Assembly (NCBI RefSeq): GCF_028453695.1
Contig: NC_135777.1
Coordinates: forward strand, 15,799,714 to 15,863,713
Reading direction: 5' to 3'
DNA: 64,000 bases
DNA from: Augochlora pura
Taxonomy: Eukaryota > Arthropoda > Insecta > Hymenoptera > Halictidae
A program made the position numbers and the translations under genes. Shown here in pieces: positions 23,848 to 35,448 of the stretch; position 1 is the stretch's first letter; each line of letters begins with the position of its first letter. The notes beneath the pieces are model-generated. The model did not search any database and was not told the origin of the DNA. It was given only the letters and a program-made list of their open reading frames with translations.

Positions 23848-25955
23848 TCATGTGGGAGTTGATTCCGTTTGTCTAACCCTGTCAAATTGGCGGCGGTAAT
23901 GACCTCGTCCACGACCTCTATTCCGATGACCATGATTATTATGTCCATGGTAAGTTTGATGTAATTGACGTGATTGATATTGAGTATGATTTTGTGCCTG
24001 ATGTAAGGGTTGCCTTGATTGTGATAACTGTTAATAGAATTATCTTTATACTATGATAAAAATATTACTTATGATAGATTGCAATAATAATAATCATAAT
24101 AATAATAATAATAAATCTCATATTCGTTATTTTATATTAAGATGTTACTCTTTAAATAAATAAAAGTATATAAACATACCATTTGATTAACAGGCTGTAC
24201 AGTCTGATTTGAATATGTATTTAAACTTGTTCCTGGTGGATTTAGTTCTTCAGTAGCTGTCCCAGATTCATCTTCTGTTCTTACCAGTAATTTTACCCCT
24301 TCAGCTTCCAAATCTATTATACCTCCTCTTTGTTGTTGCCTTAAGAATAGTGCTGCCATTTGCGTCTGTAATTCTTTCAATTCCGCAGTGACTGAGAAAT
24401 CTGATGCAGCTTCAACATCAATTGGAAGTGGAGCTGACCAAAGGCTTTCTACATCACAATTGATTGATTCTCGACATACAGGACATATAGCCTGCAAAAA
24501 TATATTATTGCTAAATGAAATTATTAAATAATTATAGATGTATTATAATTATATTGAAGAGAATATAAATTATTCTGTTAAATTAAAAATACTACAAATT
24601 GTAATTCTACCTGAAACTTATTTTTAGCATCTTGCTGCCATTGTGGTAGTTTTTCCTGCTCTTCTCTATAATACCGTTCTGCAGCAGCTACATGAGCTGC
24701 TAAACAGTGTGAATGAAAATAATGATAACATTCTGTTTTTGTAAATTCATCTCTTTCTCGAAAACCATATAAACATATGGCACATTGATCCGTAGGAAGA
24801 TTACTTCTTGTAAGATGTTCTCTTATCAGCTATTAGAATAAGAATAAAATAATATTATTAATTAAATCGTAATATAAAACATACATTTCTTGAAAAATAA
24901 ATTATATATAATACAAATAATAATGCATATGTAACATACCTCAATGAGTTCAAACATAACTGGCTGACCTATAAAATCATTACATTTTGCTTCTGCATCC
25001 GACTGCATAAGCTTCACCGTTTCTTCATCCAATCCTCTAGGGTTTTTTAGATTAATAGTAGGCGATACATCTGGATAACCCTTAGGTAATTGTACAATTA
25101 ATATTACACAAACATATTGAGATTGAGAATCTTCACCAGTCGAAGGAAATAATACAGTTTCAATACATTCTGGCTCTCCTCTGAAAAAACAGTTATTGAT
25201 ACCTCATTAAATATTTGAGTTCACAAAATGCTAAGCTATCAATTATTAAAGACTAACAGACTGATATGATTAATATTAAGAGCGACAATATTTATTGATT
25301 AAACATATTTGGAAAGTTATATATGAGTTTCTATAATATGTTAAATAATTTCAACACTATGAATGAGTAATTTTTAGAATAATACTTCACATCAATTACT
25401 CTTTCATTTCAGACATTAAAAAATTTATCTTTATCAATAACTTCACATTATATACTTGATAATAAACATATATTTATTTTCATCAATATGTAAATGTCAT
25501 AATATACAATAGAATTGATTACAAACATATATTAATCAAATAGAAAAATTAATTACTAATCAATTACTATTTTATTAAGTGGATTGAACAAATTGCTAGC
25601 TTTTCATCAACTACGTTTACCAAGTATGATTGAGCAAATATTTCTTAAATGAAAACTTTAACCAAGGGAATTATTAGTAAACATGTAATAAATCAAACTC
25701 TTTGAATGACAATTAAATTATTTAAATAACTAGGTTACACACATGAGATTTTTCATACTTATATATGAACGAACTTACCTTTCGTTTACTTTTATGTTTA
25801 ACTCATCGTCGAGTAAAATTGCTTTTAATGCTTCAATTTCATCAGTTACTCTGTAAAAAATTCTTGTAAATATTAAGTTAAAGGGACTGTCTATGAAAAA
25901 CATTCATTGCAAATCTTATTGAGAATTACCTTTCATCTATTACCGTATCTGACAT
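23848..25955 (-). CDS. RNF25: E3 ubiquitin-protein ligase RNF25
   Basis: Six exons: 25955-25930, 25850-25779, 25180-24940, 24829-24611, 24491-24180 and 24027-23848, total 1050 nt, 349 residues. Residues about 8-113 form an RWD domain (SQYVCVILIVQLPKGYPDVSP, with the YPxxxP signature). The RING finger runs from Cys129-x2-Cys132 through CYHYFHSHC to Cys189-x2-Cys192, with the long insert before the last pair that marks RNF25/AO7. Then comes the family block RQQQRGGIIDLEAEG, and the tail is Arg/Gly-rich (RNRGRGRGHYRRQ). Known role: RWD-RING ligase; the human protein works with UBE2D/UBE2E enzymes and ubiquitinates ribosomal RPS27A in response to stalled translation. It is head-to-head with PRKRIP1, 1.8 kb apart. 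Confidence 0.95.
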
Positions 25956-27802
25956 TGTTTCTAAAGCAAACAATACCGTGATATAGTTTTTAAAAATTAC
26001 TTCAAACTTGAAAAAGAAGAGTTTTTTAGCCTTCACAGTTACAAGATTTTCGATAAGCGTCAATATTGAAAGCCTTCTGCTGCCTTCTGCTACTATTACT
26101 GTTACCAACTGGCTCGAGTTGAAATTATTAGTAACATATTATTGCACGTTATTATACCTGTCGCAGAAATAATTTCACTAAAACAAATAATTTAGTGTTG
26201 CTCCTTCAAACTACAAGTAATGATTTCTATTATATAACTTTTGTTTACTGATTACTTTCAGATGAAATTATACATGTATATTTACAATAACCTTGTGATA
26301 TAAACTCAGAAACTAGGTTTCCCTAGAAACTCTTAAAGTAAATGTGTATATGCATATAAGCTCGTTTACACGCTTATGTTTGTAGTAGTAGGAAGCAGGA
26401 ACAAATGTTACACGATAATAAACGTTAAAAGCTTACGTTTGCGCGTCGTCACTGTAAAAACAGTGTAAATACATTTTTGTATGCAATTTTCGGCAAACAA
26501 AAATGTTCAAAAGAATTGATTTCAAACAAAAAAGAAGTACAATACAAATCTTTAAACATACATTATGTGTTGTTAAATATATGATATGCTACGGCGACAA
26601 TAATGAATTAATTCCTTCTATTTAAAGTTCTTCTTTGTTGAACTTTTTTTTAGTGATGTTCGATCACAGACATACTTGTGTACATACTATACATATAGAA
26701 ATACAAATTACGACTTTATTTGACTTCTTGTTCCAAATTCGCAAACAAATTCTTCCGACATCAATAATATATATCCACATATAGACCATAATTGGCAACA
26801 TACATACATTATGTACGTAGTTACCAAAAGTTAGCAAAACTTATTAGTTTTACCAAATTCTCTGCTATCGTGAAAAAAGTATTTCTTAACTTTTATTAAA
26901 TGAACATTTTATACTTATTAAAAAGTTTAAACTACAAATATTGGTATACTGTATAGTGAACATAAAAATATAGATGTGCAAATGTATGGTATAATATTCC
27001 AATAACCTCAGAATTTCCAATTAAAATAAGAACATTTATAAATTTTGATGATTAATAAAATTCAGAGGAAGTACGAAAAATGAATAATTGGGACCTATTA
27101 CTCTTTGAATATGTTATATATTATCGTAGGGTATTTCCGTTTTAAAACAAACATCTCTTTATAGAGGGCTACCACGTTAAACAGTACATTCTATGTTTCT
27201 CGCTCGTCTCTTATGTGCATTCTCCTTTATATATTTTAATTTCATTTAATATATTTTAAACTAATATGACAATGATTTGCAAATAAGATATACACAATAG
27301 TAATAGCGTCATTCGTTTTACTTTTCTAATAAAGATGTTTTTCATTATTCTAAGAAACGCACGCACATATAAAATGGTAAAAAAAGACCCAAGGATAACA
27401 AAAACCTATTGTATACCTTCTGCTGCCCCCAAGTATACCTATATGCTCCACAGCCTATGTACATATGTAAAACGTAAAAATGAAGATACATTTAGATCAA
27501 AGTTTATTTAAACTCTCCGGTTGCAGCATGCTCCGTTATCGAGAATAGGAGTAGAAATTGCTATGCTCTGATTGGTTGACGATTCAGTGTTAAGACAGAA
27601 TTTATTGCTGATTGGATGCGTAGTGAAATGGTGGGGATGCTTGCAAAAGCTAAAGGAGGTAGAAAAATCGTGCAAAATGTGAGGTACATATTACTGTATG
27701 TATGTATTTCGTTGTGTTATTATGTACACTTAACCTTATTCAGTCAAATTGTAAGATTGTAAGGTATATGTGAAATTGCTATATACTACATGCTACTTTA
27801 AA
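25956..27802. other. Divergent upstream region of RNF25 and PRKRIP1
   Basis: AT-rich 1.8 kb between two divergent genes. The end next to PRKRIP1 is GC-richer and has two inverted CCAAT boxes 40 bp apart. No further coding sequence recognised. Confidence 0.6.
27571..27615. promoter_or_regulatory. Paired inverted CCAAT boxes upstream of PRKRIP1
   Basis: CTGATTGG occurs twice with ATTGG at 27571-27575 and 27611-27615, exactly 40 bp apart, about 190 bp before the PRKRIP1 ATG. Regularly spaced inverted CCAAT boxes suggest NF-Y binding in a TATA-less promoter (inference). Confidence 0.45.
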
Positions 27803-28807
27803 ATGCCGGAGAATAAAGAAAAAGAAGAAGACAAACCTGTTGTTGCAAAAAACGCAATTGATTTGCAACGATTAAAACTTCAAAAACTAATGAAAAATCC
27901 GGTAGGTATAAAGAATTCAAACATATTTTTTTTCAGAATATGTTTCGCTTTTTTATAATTTTATTAATTTTTCAAAATGTTAAAATAATTTTCTATGTAG
28001 TTGATAAGTTCAGAATAGGAAAAGTATGGATTTTTATGGTTGTCACATTAGGAGAAGCCTATTATACTGCCAGAGAGACCTAAAGCTAAAAATACACCAA
28101 CAGTACCAGAATTTGTACGTAATGTAATGGGAAGTAGTGCAGGAGCAGGAAGTGGAGAATTTCATGTATATAGACATTTAAGACGTAAAGAATACGCCAG
28201 ACAAAAGTTTATTCAGGAAAAGGGACGTAAGGTAATTTTAATTGGTACATTAATACATATACATTTATATTTTTTGAATTGTATATATTATACAATATCT
28301 AAAAGGATACAAAGTGTCAATATTTTGGTATTTTATTAGGAACTTCTAGATGCTGAATATCATAAGAAATTAGAAGAAAATAAAAAGGTGGCTGAAGATA
28401 TAACAGCTAAAAAAAGAGCAAAGAGACAGAAGAAAAAACAGAAATGGAAACAAAAGAAAAAACTAAAAGTAACAAATGATCAGTCAAACAAAAATAATGA
28501 AGACAGCAATTCAGGAGATGATAGTCCAGACACAGAAGATACAGATGATAAAAATGATGATGAAATTAAAGTTGCATCTAATAATGAAATTGAAAATAAT
28601 ACAGCTACACAATCTGCATCAGAGATAAACGATTGTAAAAATGTAGATAACGACGGTATAAATCAAAACTTACAAAATAATGCTAATACAAAAGAATCTA
28701 CTTCTGAAATTATTGACAGTGATAACGTATCAACCTCTGTTTGTAAAATAGTTGAAAATAATAATGAGGATGATATACGTAATAATACAGATAGTACAAA
28801 TCCTTAA
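27803..28807 (+). CDS. PRKRIP1: PRKR-interacting protein 1 homologue
   Basis: Three exons: 27803-27901, 28052-28231 and 28340-28807, all phase 0, giving 248 residues. The signature block PEFVRNVMGSSAGAGSGE followed by FHVYRHLRRKEYARQ is almost identical across the family. It is preceded by LKLQKLMKNP and followed by a Lys/Arg-rich helix (KKRAKRQKKKQKWKQKKK). The C-terminal 100 residues are an acidic Asn/Asp/Ser-rich tail, longer and more repetitive than in vertebrates. Known role: a nuclear double-stranded-RNA-binding protein found in the human C* spliceosome; first described as a PKR inhibitor. The chosen ATG is the first in the exon. The exon 2 start was fixed by reading phase and could be off by a base. 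It converges with HEATR6 at only 200 bp. Confidence 0.93.
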
Positions 28808-28846
28808 CAATTATTGAGATGTTTTGAATATATTCTGAAATATAAA

Positions 28847-28852
28847 AATAAA
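28847..28852 (+). terminator. Likely PRKRIP1 polyadenylation signal
   Basis: AATAAA 40 nt after the PRKRIP1 stop codon. This implies a very short 3' UTR, consistent with the close convergent neighbour HEATR6. Confidence 0.6.
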
Positions 28853-29006
28853 ATATAAATGCTATGAAGTTGTTCTATGATGTTATCATATACATATGTC
28901 TGTAAAAAATTGCATATTTTTTATGGTAAAGTAATTTATATTCTATTCAAATCTACAGAATTTATATTAATATACATTAAATTTGTCCTGCTTTAACAGT
29001 TCTCCA

Positions 29007-32000
29007 TCATAATGCTGGAAGAGCTGTTTCTAAATTGTCATATCGTTTGGTTCTTTCAAAGATGCCCGCCAACGTACCAGCAATTTGTCGATCTTGGAAT
29101 GAAGAAGCACTTTTTTCATATTTCTCTAGCTGAGATTTTGCTTTTATTAAATCTCCAATTTTTTCAGGCACAATAGTTTCCTAAAACATGAGCATAAAAA
29201 ATTATAGCATCTTTTTAAATCACTTCTTCTGTTAAATCAAAATAGTTAATAGTTATTGTTAATAAATCGTTATACCTGAAATTGTTTCATATAGTTAGAA
29301 ATGTCATCCACATGGTCTCCAATTTCAAACCAAAGATTTTGTAAATCAGACTCATAGGTGCAAGCGGCAACGTGACTAAGGGTAAGGCACAACTATAAAT
29401 AAACCATACCAATTAATACAAATCAATTAATTATATAATTATATACATAACCATAATTTTAATTACTTGTTGAACAAGAGTATCACGATGCGGATACTCA
29501 GTATAGCTAGGTACATGTTGAGAATTTTCAAATGCTAGAATAATGCTCTTCCATAGAGTTACAATGTACTTTCCATAAAAATCACAAGCGCATAGTGCCC
29601 ATGCTGCATTGGAACGTACTTTAAAATTTGGACTATGGCATATTAAATTACATAATGGAGGAAATACTGAGTCCTACTTAAACAACAGAATTGCATTATA
29701 TAATTGTAATAAAAAATATTAAAACAAAATTTTCATTCAATTAATAACTTACACGCCACGAATATGGTAGTATATTATCTGGATTGTTCCTTAAAACCAA
29801 TCCTAGAGCACGACAAGCATTCCAACGTACCTACAAATTTATTGAATTTTATTGTTACTATATCCTTCATCAGGATTCCCTGAAAATGCATGAAATGTAT
29901 GCTGAACTAATATAGTATATAATTATGTAAGTATACGTACATGATATAAGTTTTACTTACTTTCATGTCATGTCCCGAAATGGCACAATTTATGAGAGCC
30001 TCCAGTCCTGAAGATGTATCATTCAATATATGTTTCTCCGGACACACGTTCAAAATAGTTCCAAGAGCTCGAACAGCATTGCATTTCACTTTGTCACTAT
30101 CTTTCGATGCTTTAAGGCTAATTTGATATAATTTTGGTAATAAAATTTCCAAAGGAAGAGGTTCTGCTTCAAAATTTCTACATAGAAAGTTATATAAATA
30201 AACGCAAGGAACAACTATTGAATACATACTTACTGTATGTGTATAATAAATATTACTAAGGTAATTAAAGTTTCTAATTTTCTTTCGAATAAGTAATGAA
30301 TATGATTAAAAATAATATACTATATAACATTATAAGTTTAAGATTGATATATACAGTGGCGTTCATATACTTAAAGACATTTGAAAAACTGTAACTTTTT
30401 AAAATCTGGACTAAATGGCTTGAATTTTTTTTATACTATATTACCTCTTCTAAATTTCACTTGAAATGATAAAAAAGTGAAAATTCACGCTTGTCAACTT
30501 TTTAACCAAGTCAATAACGAAAACTTGAAAAATACGTTTTGCAAATCTATTTCCATCTAAAAAAGAAGTTTAAGTCATTTAGTCCAGTTTTAGAAAAGTT
30601 ATATCATTTGTCAGGTGTCCTTAAGTGTATAGCTGCAATTGTATATATATAATTTTAATAATAATAATAATTTAATAATTATGTATACATATTTGTAACT
30701 AACTTTTCTTTGGAGAAACAATCACATAAATTAGCTAGTGCCCAAATTCCTTTAATGCGAACACCAAGATTGCTATCATCAGCAGTTAAACAAATTACGT
30801 CGGCTAAATCCATTAAAAATCCAGTTTCTTCTTTCAATGGAGGAAGCGTGACCAACATTCCTAATGCTCTCAATGCTGCAGCTCTTACAGCACTTTCTTC
30901 ATCATGCACTGCACCAAACAGTACTGTGATAATTAAAATAGTTTTTTTCCTCTAAAATATTTGTTAAAAAGAAGCAAATATAAGTATTGTGTTTTAGATA
31001 ATTCTTGTTTCAAATCACAGGACATTCTGGATGATGTAATGCTACTTACTGGTTGTTGAGTAAATACAATAGGGCTAATGCTGCCTAAACAAGCGCATGC
31101 TGCTTCTCTTAATATTGTCTGTGAATGTTGAAGAATTGATGTTACAGGTTCAAATATAATATTCCAGAATAACAAGGCATTACTGTCCTCGGAGTCATTT
31201 AGAAGACAACCTGCCATAATTTCTAAAGTACGACAAGCATGTAATATCACTTGTACTTCATAATCCTGTATAAGTGTAGCTAAAGTTGTTGTAATTAATT
31301 CCATATGAGGAAACACAAGACTTTGAGTATTAAAAGCCATTCTACCAAGTAGTTTCAGAGATTGAAGACGAACAGGAAGGCTCATCATCTGTAAATAAAT
31401 ATATATATTATACACTTTACAAAATAATTTATTTTTTTTCTAACTTTAAATACAAGTATACCTTATTAGAAATGTTCCTTAAACAAACTTGAATCAAAAA
31501 GCACACGTTTGTTCCTTTTAATAATTTATTCTCATATTCAGAAGACTCATTATTTTTCAGATCTTCAACATCTACTTCTTCTTCCTCTTCTTCTCCTCCT
31601 GTATTGTCACTATGTGAAGCATTCATATGCATTTGTTCTGGTTCTGTATTTAACTCTAATTGTTTTGCAAGTATATTAAATATTTCTGATGTTAGTGGAT
31701 CACAGGATGCAACAGCTTCAAAAGTGGATAAAGATGCTACACAAATTGATGCATCTAAAATAGTATAGAGAACTGAATATAATTATTCTGTCATAATTAT
31801 ACATACACAATACAACAATGTAAAAATACCTTTATGAAATATGTATGGTCTACAATTTCTCATTAATTTTGTAGCAAGTCCTGTTTTTAAACGTGCATAA
31901 GGTGTACCTTGAATTAATGCAGTAGAACATTTTAAAGCACTGGTTAAAACAGCTACATTTTTATCACTGCTTAATACCAAGGATAATGTGAAATGTAATT

Positions 32001-33556
32001 CTTTTATCATTGAACCCACTGTACCAAAAAAAGTTATAAAAGATGTATGATGGGTATCCTCTGCATGAACCAAAAAAGGTTTAGCATCAATGAGTAATTC
32101 AGTGAGAGTGCTCAGCATACTTTGTTTTACTTTTGGTACAGACTCTTTCAGAATACATCTAGTTAGTACCCTTGCATCACTTTGAGATCCAGTGGCAACA
32201 ATTTGTGGCCAAAATCCAAATATTTCACGGCTTTGTGAATTTTCGACAAGTACTTGCAATAAGTGTACAGCTTCCAATCTAACTTTAGAGATTGCATACA
32301 TAGAATTAGCACTTTCAGTGTCCGAAATATCAGAATCACTAGAATGCATACTAACGTTTTTACATTCTGCCACAATATTATTTTTCAATTCTGGGCTAGA
32401 TTTCTTGATAGATTGTTTTTTTACCTTTGTTTTATGATTTTTAAGATTTTTACATTTCGGAATAACGTGAATTTGTTCAGGTAGATTCATAGCGGCTGGA
32501 CGTAAAAATTGTGGCATTACAAGTTCATATTCCTCGATACCATAAAATAAAAGTACTTGCACTATTCCCAAAATTTCACCCATCAAATCTATTGAATGTG
32601 GTAGTTGCTTATTTACTATTATGATACAAAGTATGCGTAAACATAACGTTAAATCCTAAAAATTTAATGTATTTTAATTTAATAGATAATAATCAATATT
32701 AATTATTCATTTTTTCACATATTTCAGATTCATTACTTACTTTTGCATAATATAATTTATTGTTATTTTTTCTTATCAATTGTAAAGAAGATGAAAGAAT
32801 ATTTAACACAATATTCTTGATGGCAAATATAAATTCTTGTCTAACAGAATTCCCATTGTTTGTTAAAAATGCTTCTAAGCAACTAAGTAGTAAGTCATTT
32901 TTTAATAATTTCTCCTTTTCCAATAATATTTTGAAATACTAAAAAAATAAATTATTTTACATGCGATATAATTGTAATTTGTTAAATTATCATGATGGAA
33001 AAATAATCTAGACTAATAAAACAGATGATGCTTACATGATTTTTGTCATTAAAATCTATAGTAATTAAAAAATACTTCATAACATTACTGACATCTTTAC
33101 ACATATCAGGTGAACCTGACTCCAATATTACTGAAATCCACTGCATAACACTTGCAATTGTTTGATACTGGAGTTTTACATTCTTTTGAATCAAATTGAC
33201 TAAAAATTTGGATGTACTTGTTATTAGATCTGTTTCCGTAGGTGTCGCAATTATACATAATTGTTTAATTAATAATTGCAATCTCTAGAACATTGAAATG
33301 AAGTAAAACAATCGTATGCTTATAACAATTTGAAGAAATGAATAGCGATTATAGAAAATAGAGTAATGCATCAAAATTAACTTACATCATTATTAGAACT
33401 AGTAAGAAAACAATAATCGAGTTTATTAAGTTCACAAAGGTAATTGTTGATTAACTTTATTTCATTATGTTTTCTATTGGCCAATATAAGCAACTTTTCT
33501 ATAATAAAATCGAAATCGGATGTGGAGTTTGAATAATTGGCATGCGACGATGCCAT
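29007..33556 (-). CDS. HEATR6: HEAT repeat-containing protein 6
   Basis: Twelve exons: 33556-33386, 33284-33036, 32938-32741, 32655-31830, 31754-31462, 31388-31050, 30951-30704, 30177-29961, 29830-29753, 29673-29467, 29392-29276 and 29180-29007. They total 3117 nt, 1038 residues. The C-terminal half is armadillo/HEAT helices, with family blocks such as KVKCNAVRALGTILNV, KVRWNACRALG and FKVRSNAAWALC. The middle has the DUF4042-type domain with VRLEAVHLLQVL. A Lys/Ser-rich low-complexity segment and an acidic run (GGEEEEEEVDVEDL) separate the parts. HEATR6 was first noted as a gene amplified in breast cancer; its molecular role is unknown. The intron between exons 7 and 8 carries a MITE (30354-30641). 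Start chosen as the ATG of MASSHANYSN, with conserved exon phases after it. Confidence 0.93.
30354..30641. mobile_element. Tc1/mariner-type MITE in a HEATR6 intron
   Basis: A 288-bp non-coding element flanked by TA on both sides. Its outer 70-75 bp are imperfect inverted repeats: the left end contains ACTTAAAGACA and CTGGACTAAATGGCTT, and the right end read in reverse gives ACTTAAGGACA and CTGGACTAAATGACTT. It starts CAGTGGCG, a common Tc1/mariner terminus. No transposase is encoded. It lies wholly within the intron, clear of the splice sites. Confidence 0.8.
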
Positions 33557-34398
33557 AATGATGGTTTAACAATAATCCAATATGTATGTATAAGAACCTG
33601 GCCGGAAAGTATTTTCGTATTTTGTTTATAGTAGTATCAGTACATATCTTATATCTTATACACATATTATATATGGATAGATGGTAAAATCATAGACGAG
33701 ATATAACGATAGATTTGACATTGTATGGGATTTTATGAACCAACTATCTTAAACCTGTTTAAATGCGCACGTATGAGTTTGTCATACGTTGCATGTGTGC
33801 ATTTGATGATTTCCCAGAATTTCTATTAACATATGTGATTCTAAGGAAAGTAGTATATTAATTTAAAGTTTGTCCAAAATAACTAGCTTATATAATAAAT
33901 ATATACATCAAAATATTTTTGCTCATCCATCTATCAAAATGATTTTTTATAGTGATATATTTCATAAGCATTAAGCATATATGTTCTTATCATTTAAAAT
34001 ATTCAAAGTTGTTTTCCGTAAAATAAACAGTGTCCCCATCATCGGCTTGTGCAGTACGATGGTGGCGGTTCGCAACGAGTGCAACAAATATTCGGAAATT
34101 GCGCGTAATTCGAATCATTATCTTCTGCATACTCGTATACTGTTTTTTATATCTGAAAGTATTCAATTACTTTTCTCATTTTTTATTTCCATTGTAATAT
34201 ATACCCGTTAATTAGGTAATGTGCGAGATAAATGTGATATCTTATATACAAATCTAGATTCCGAGTGTGAAAATTAGAAATAATGAACAGGGTAAGGATA
34301 TATAAGGATTTCATTACGGAAGGTATTTTAAATTGAACAAAGCTTCGTTATACCGTGTTCAATAAATAAAATAAACATTATTGCTTGTATATTGTATA

Positions 34399-34958
34399 TA
34401 AAGGGTGAGTCACCAAACGTTTGCACCTCAAATATCTTTGTTGTTTCTAAAGATATGTAAAATATGGTAAGGACAAAGTTTCATGGTACAATATGGTTGA
34501 CACGGTGCTATACAAAAATTTTGTTTTATGTCATTTTTTTTAGAGATATCAAGGTCACCTTGACTTTTTTTTAATGGAACCCCCCATTTTTTAAGCATCT
34601 ACAATGATAGTTCCTTTCATTAGGAATTCAGTGACAATAATTATTCAAAGGTTATGTCAAGGTCACAGACAGAGAAAACATAGAAAAATAAAATATGGAA
34701 GAAGAATACCTGTATTTTATAAATGTTCGAAATGATGGCCGTCTACGTCGATACATTGATGTAAACAAGCTCTGAAAGATTGTTGAACTCTGATAAGTAC
34801 ATCCGAGATCATATTTGTACATGCTGTGATGATGAAAAAGTAGTAATAGCAGATTATGAGCTCCCCGATACCAAATAAGTTTGGTCTAATGCATTTTCTC
34901 CTATCTTCAAAAACAAGCGAGTTATTCAGGTGACCTGTTTAAATGCCCCATCCTGTAT
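34399..34958 (-). mobile_element. Degraded DNA transposon with long inverted ends
   Basis: Left end TATAAAGGGTGAGTCACC. Right end, read on the minus strand, TATACAGGATGGGGC. Inside both ends is a similar segment (CACCT, AAT, TTGTTT, AAGATA, AAAAT in the same order), giving imperfect inverted repeats of about 70 bp. The inside contains a short run of G/C around 34580 and a transposase relic on the minus strand. About 560 bp is far too short for an autonomous copy, so this is an internally deleted copy. Confidence 0.7.
34717..34822 (-). pseudogene. C-terminal relic of a transposase
   Basis: The minus strand reads RVQQSFRACLHQCIDVDGH followed by HFEHL and a stop at 34717-34719. The pattern R-x9-C-I-x4-HFEHL is the usual C-terminal end of insect mariner/IS630-superfamily transposases (recalled from family knowledge, not searched). 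About 34 codons remain; the catalytic DDE region is absent, so it cannot be functional. Confidence 0.65.
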
Positions 34959-35448
34959 ACATATATTTGTAAAACCACAAACTATACAAGGTTTTGTAAA
35001 TAAAACTATATTACAATAAAATTTTGTATTTTTATCCACAAAAAGTTTGTATCGAGAATGTGGTCAAAGAATTTGCAGTTTTTAAACTTAATGTAAATTC
35101 AAATCATGGAAACATTCGTACACGTGTTTTATTTTCATGTCGTTAGTAACCACAAAAGTACAGTCCTGAGAAGGTAATATTTTAATCGAGTGTTGGGACG
35201 TAACAGAAGCATCTATAATACAATATTTATAAAAAAATTCACAGGAAAAAGTATCATAAAACTCTAGTGTAATGTATAAAAAGTCTCGTTACTCTCTGGA
35301 AAATAAAAAGTTAGAAATGTTTCCTAAAAATATGGTAAGTGACACATTGTCTAATTTTTCTATCTTAATTAAAATAATTAACAATGAAACACATACATAC
35401 AGCACATCAAAATATATAATTCAGAATTAACTTTCATATATCTCATAC

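Larger units (their letters stand above)
33557..35448. other. Region between HEATR6 and ANKMY2
   Basis: AT-rich sequence of 1.9 kb. The HEATR6 promoter should lie at its left edge and the ANKMY2 3' UTR at its right. The middle is a degraded DNA transposon (34399-34958). No other gene recognised. Confidence 0.6.
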
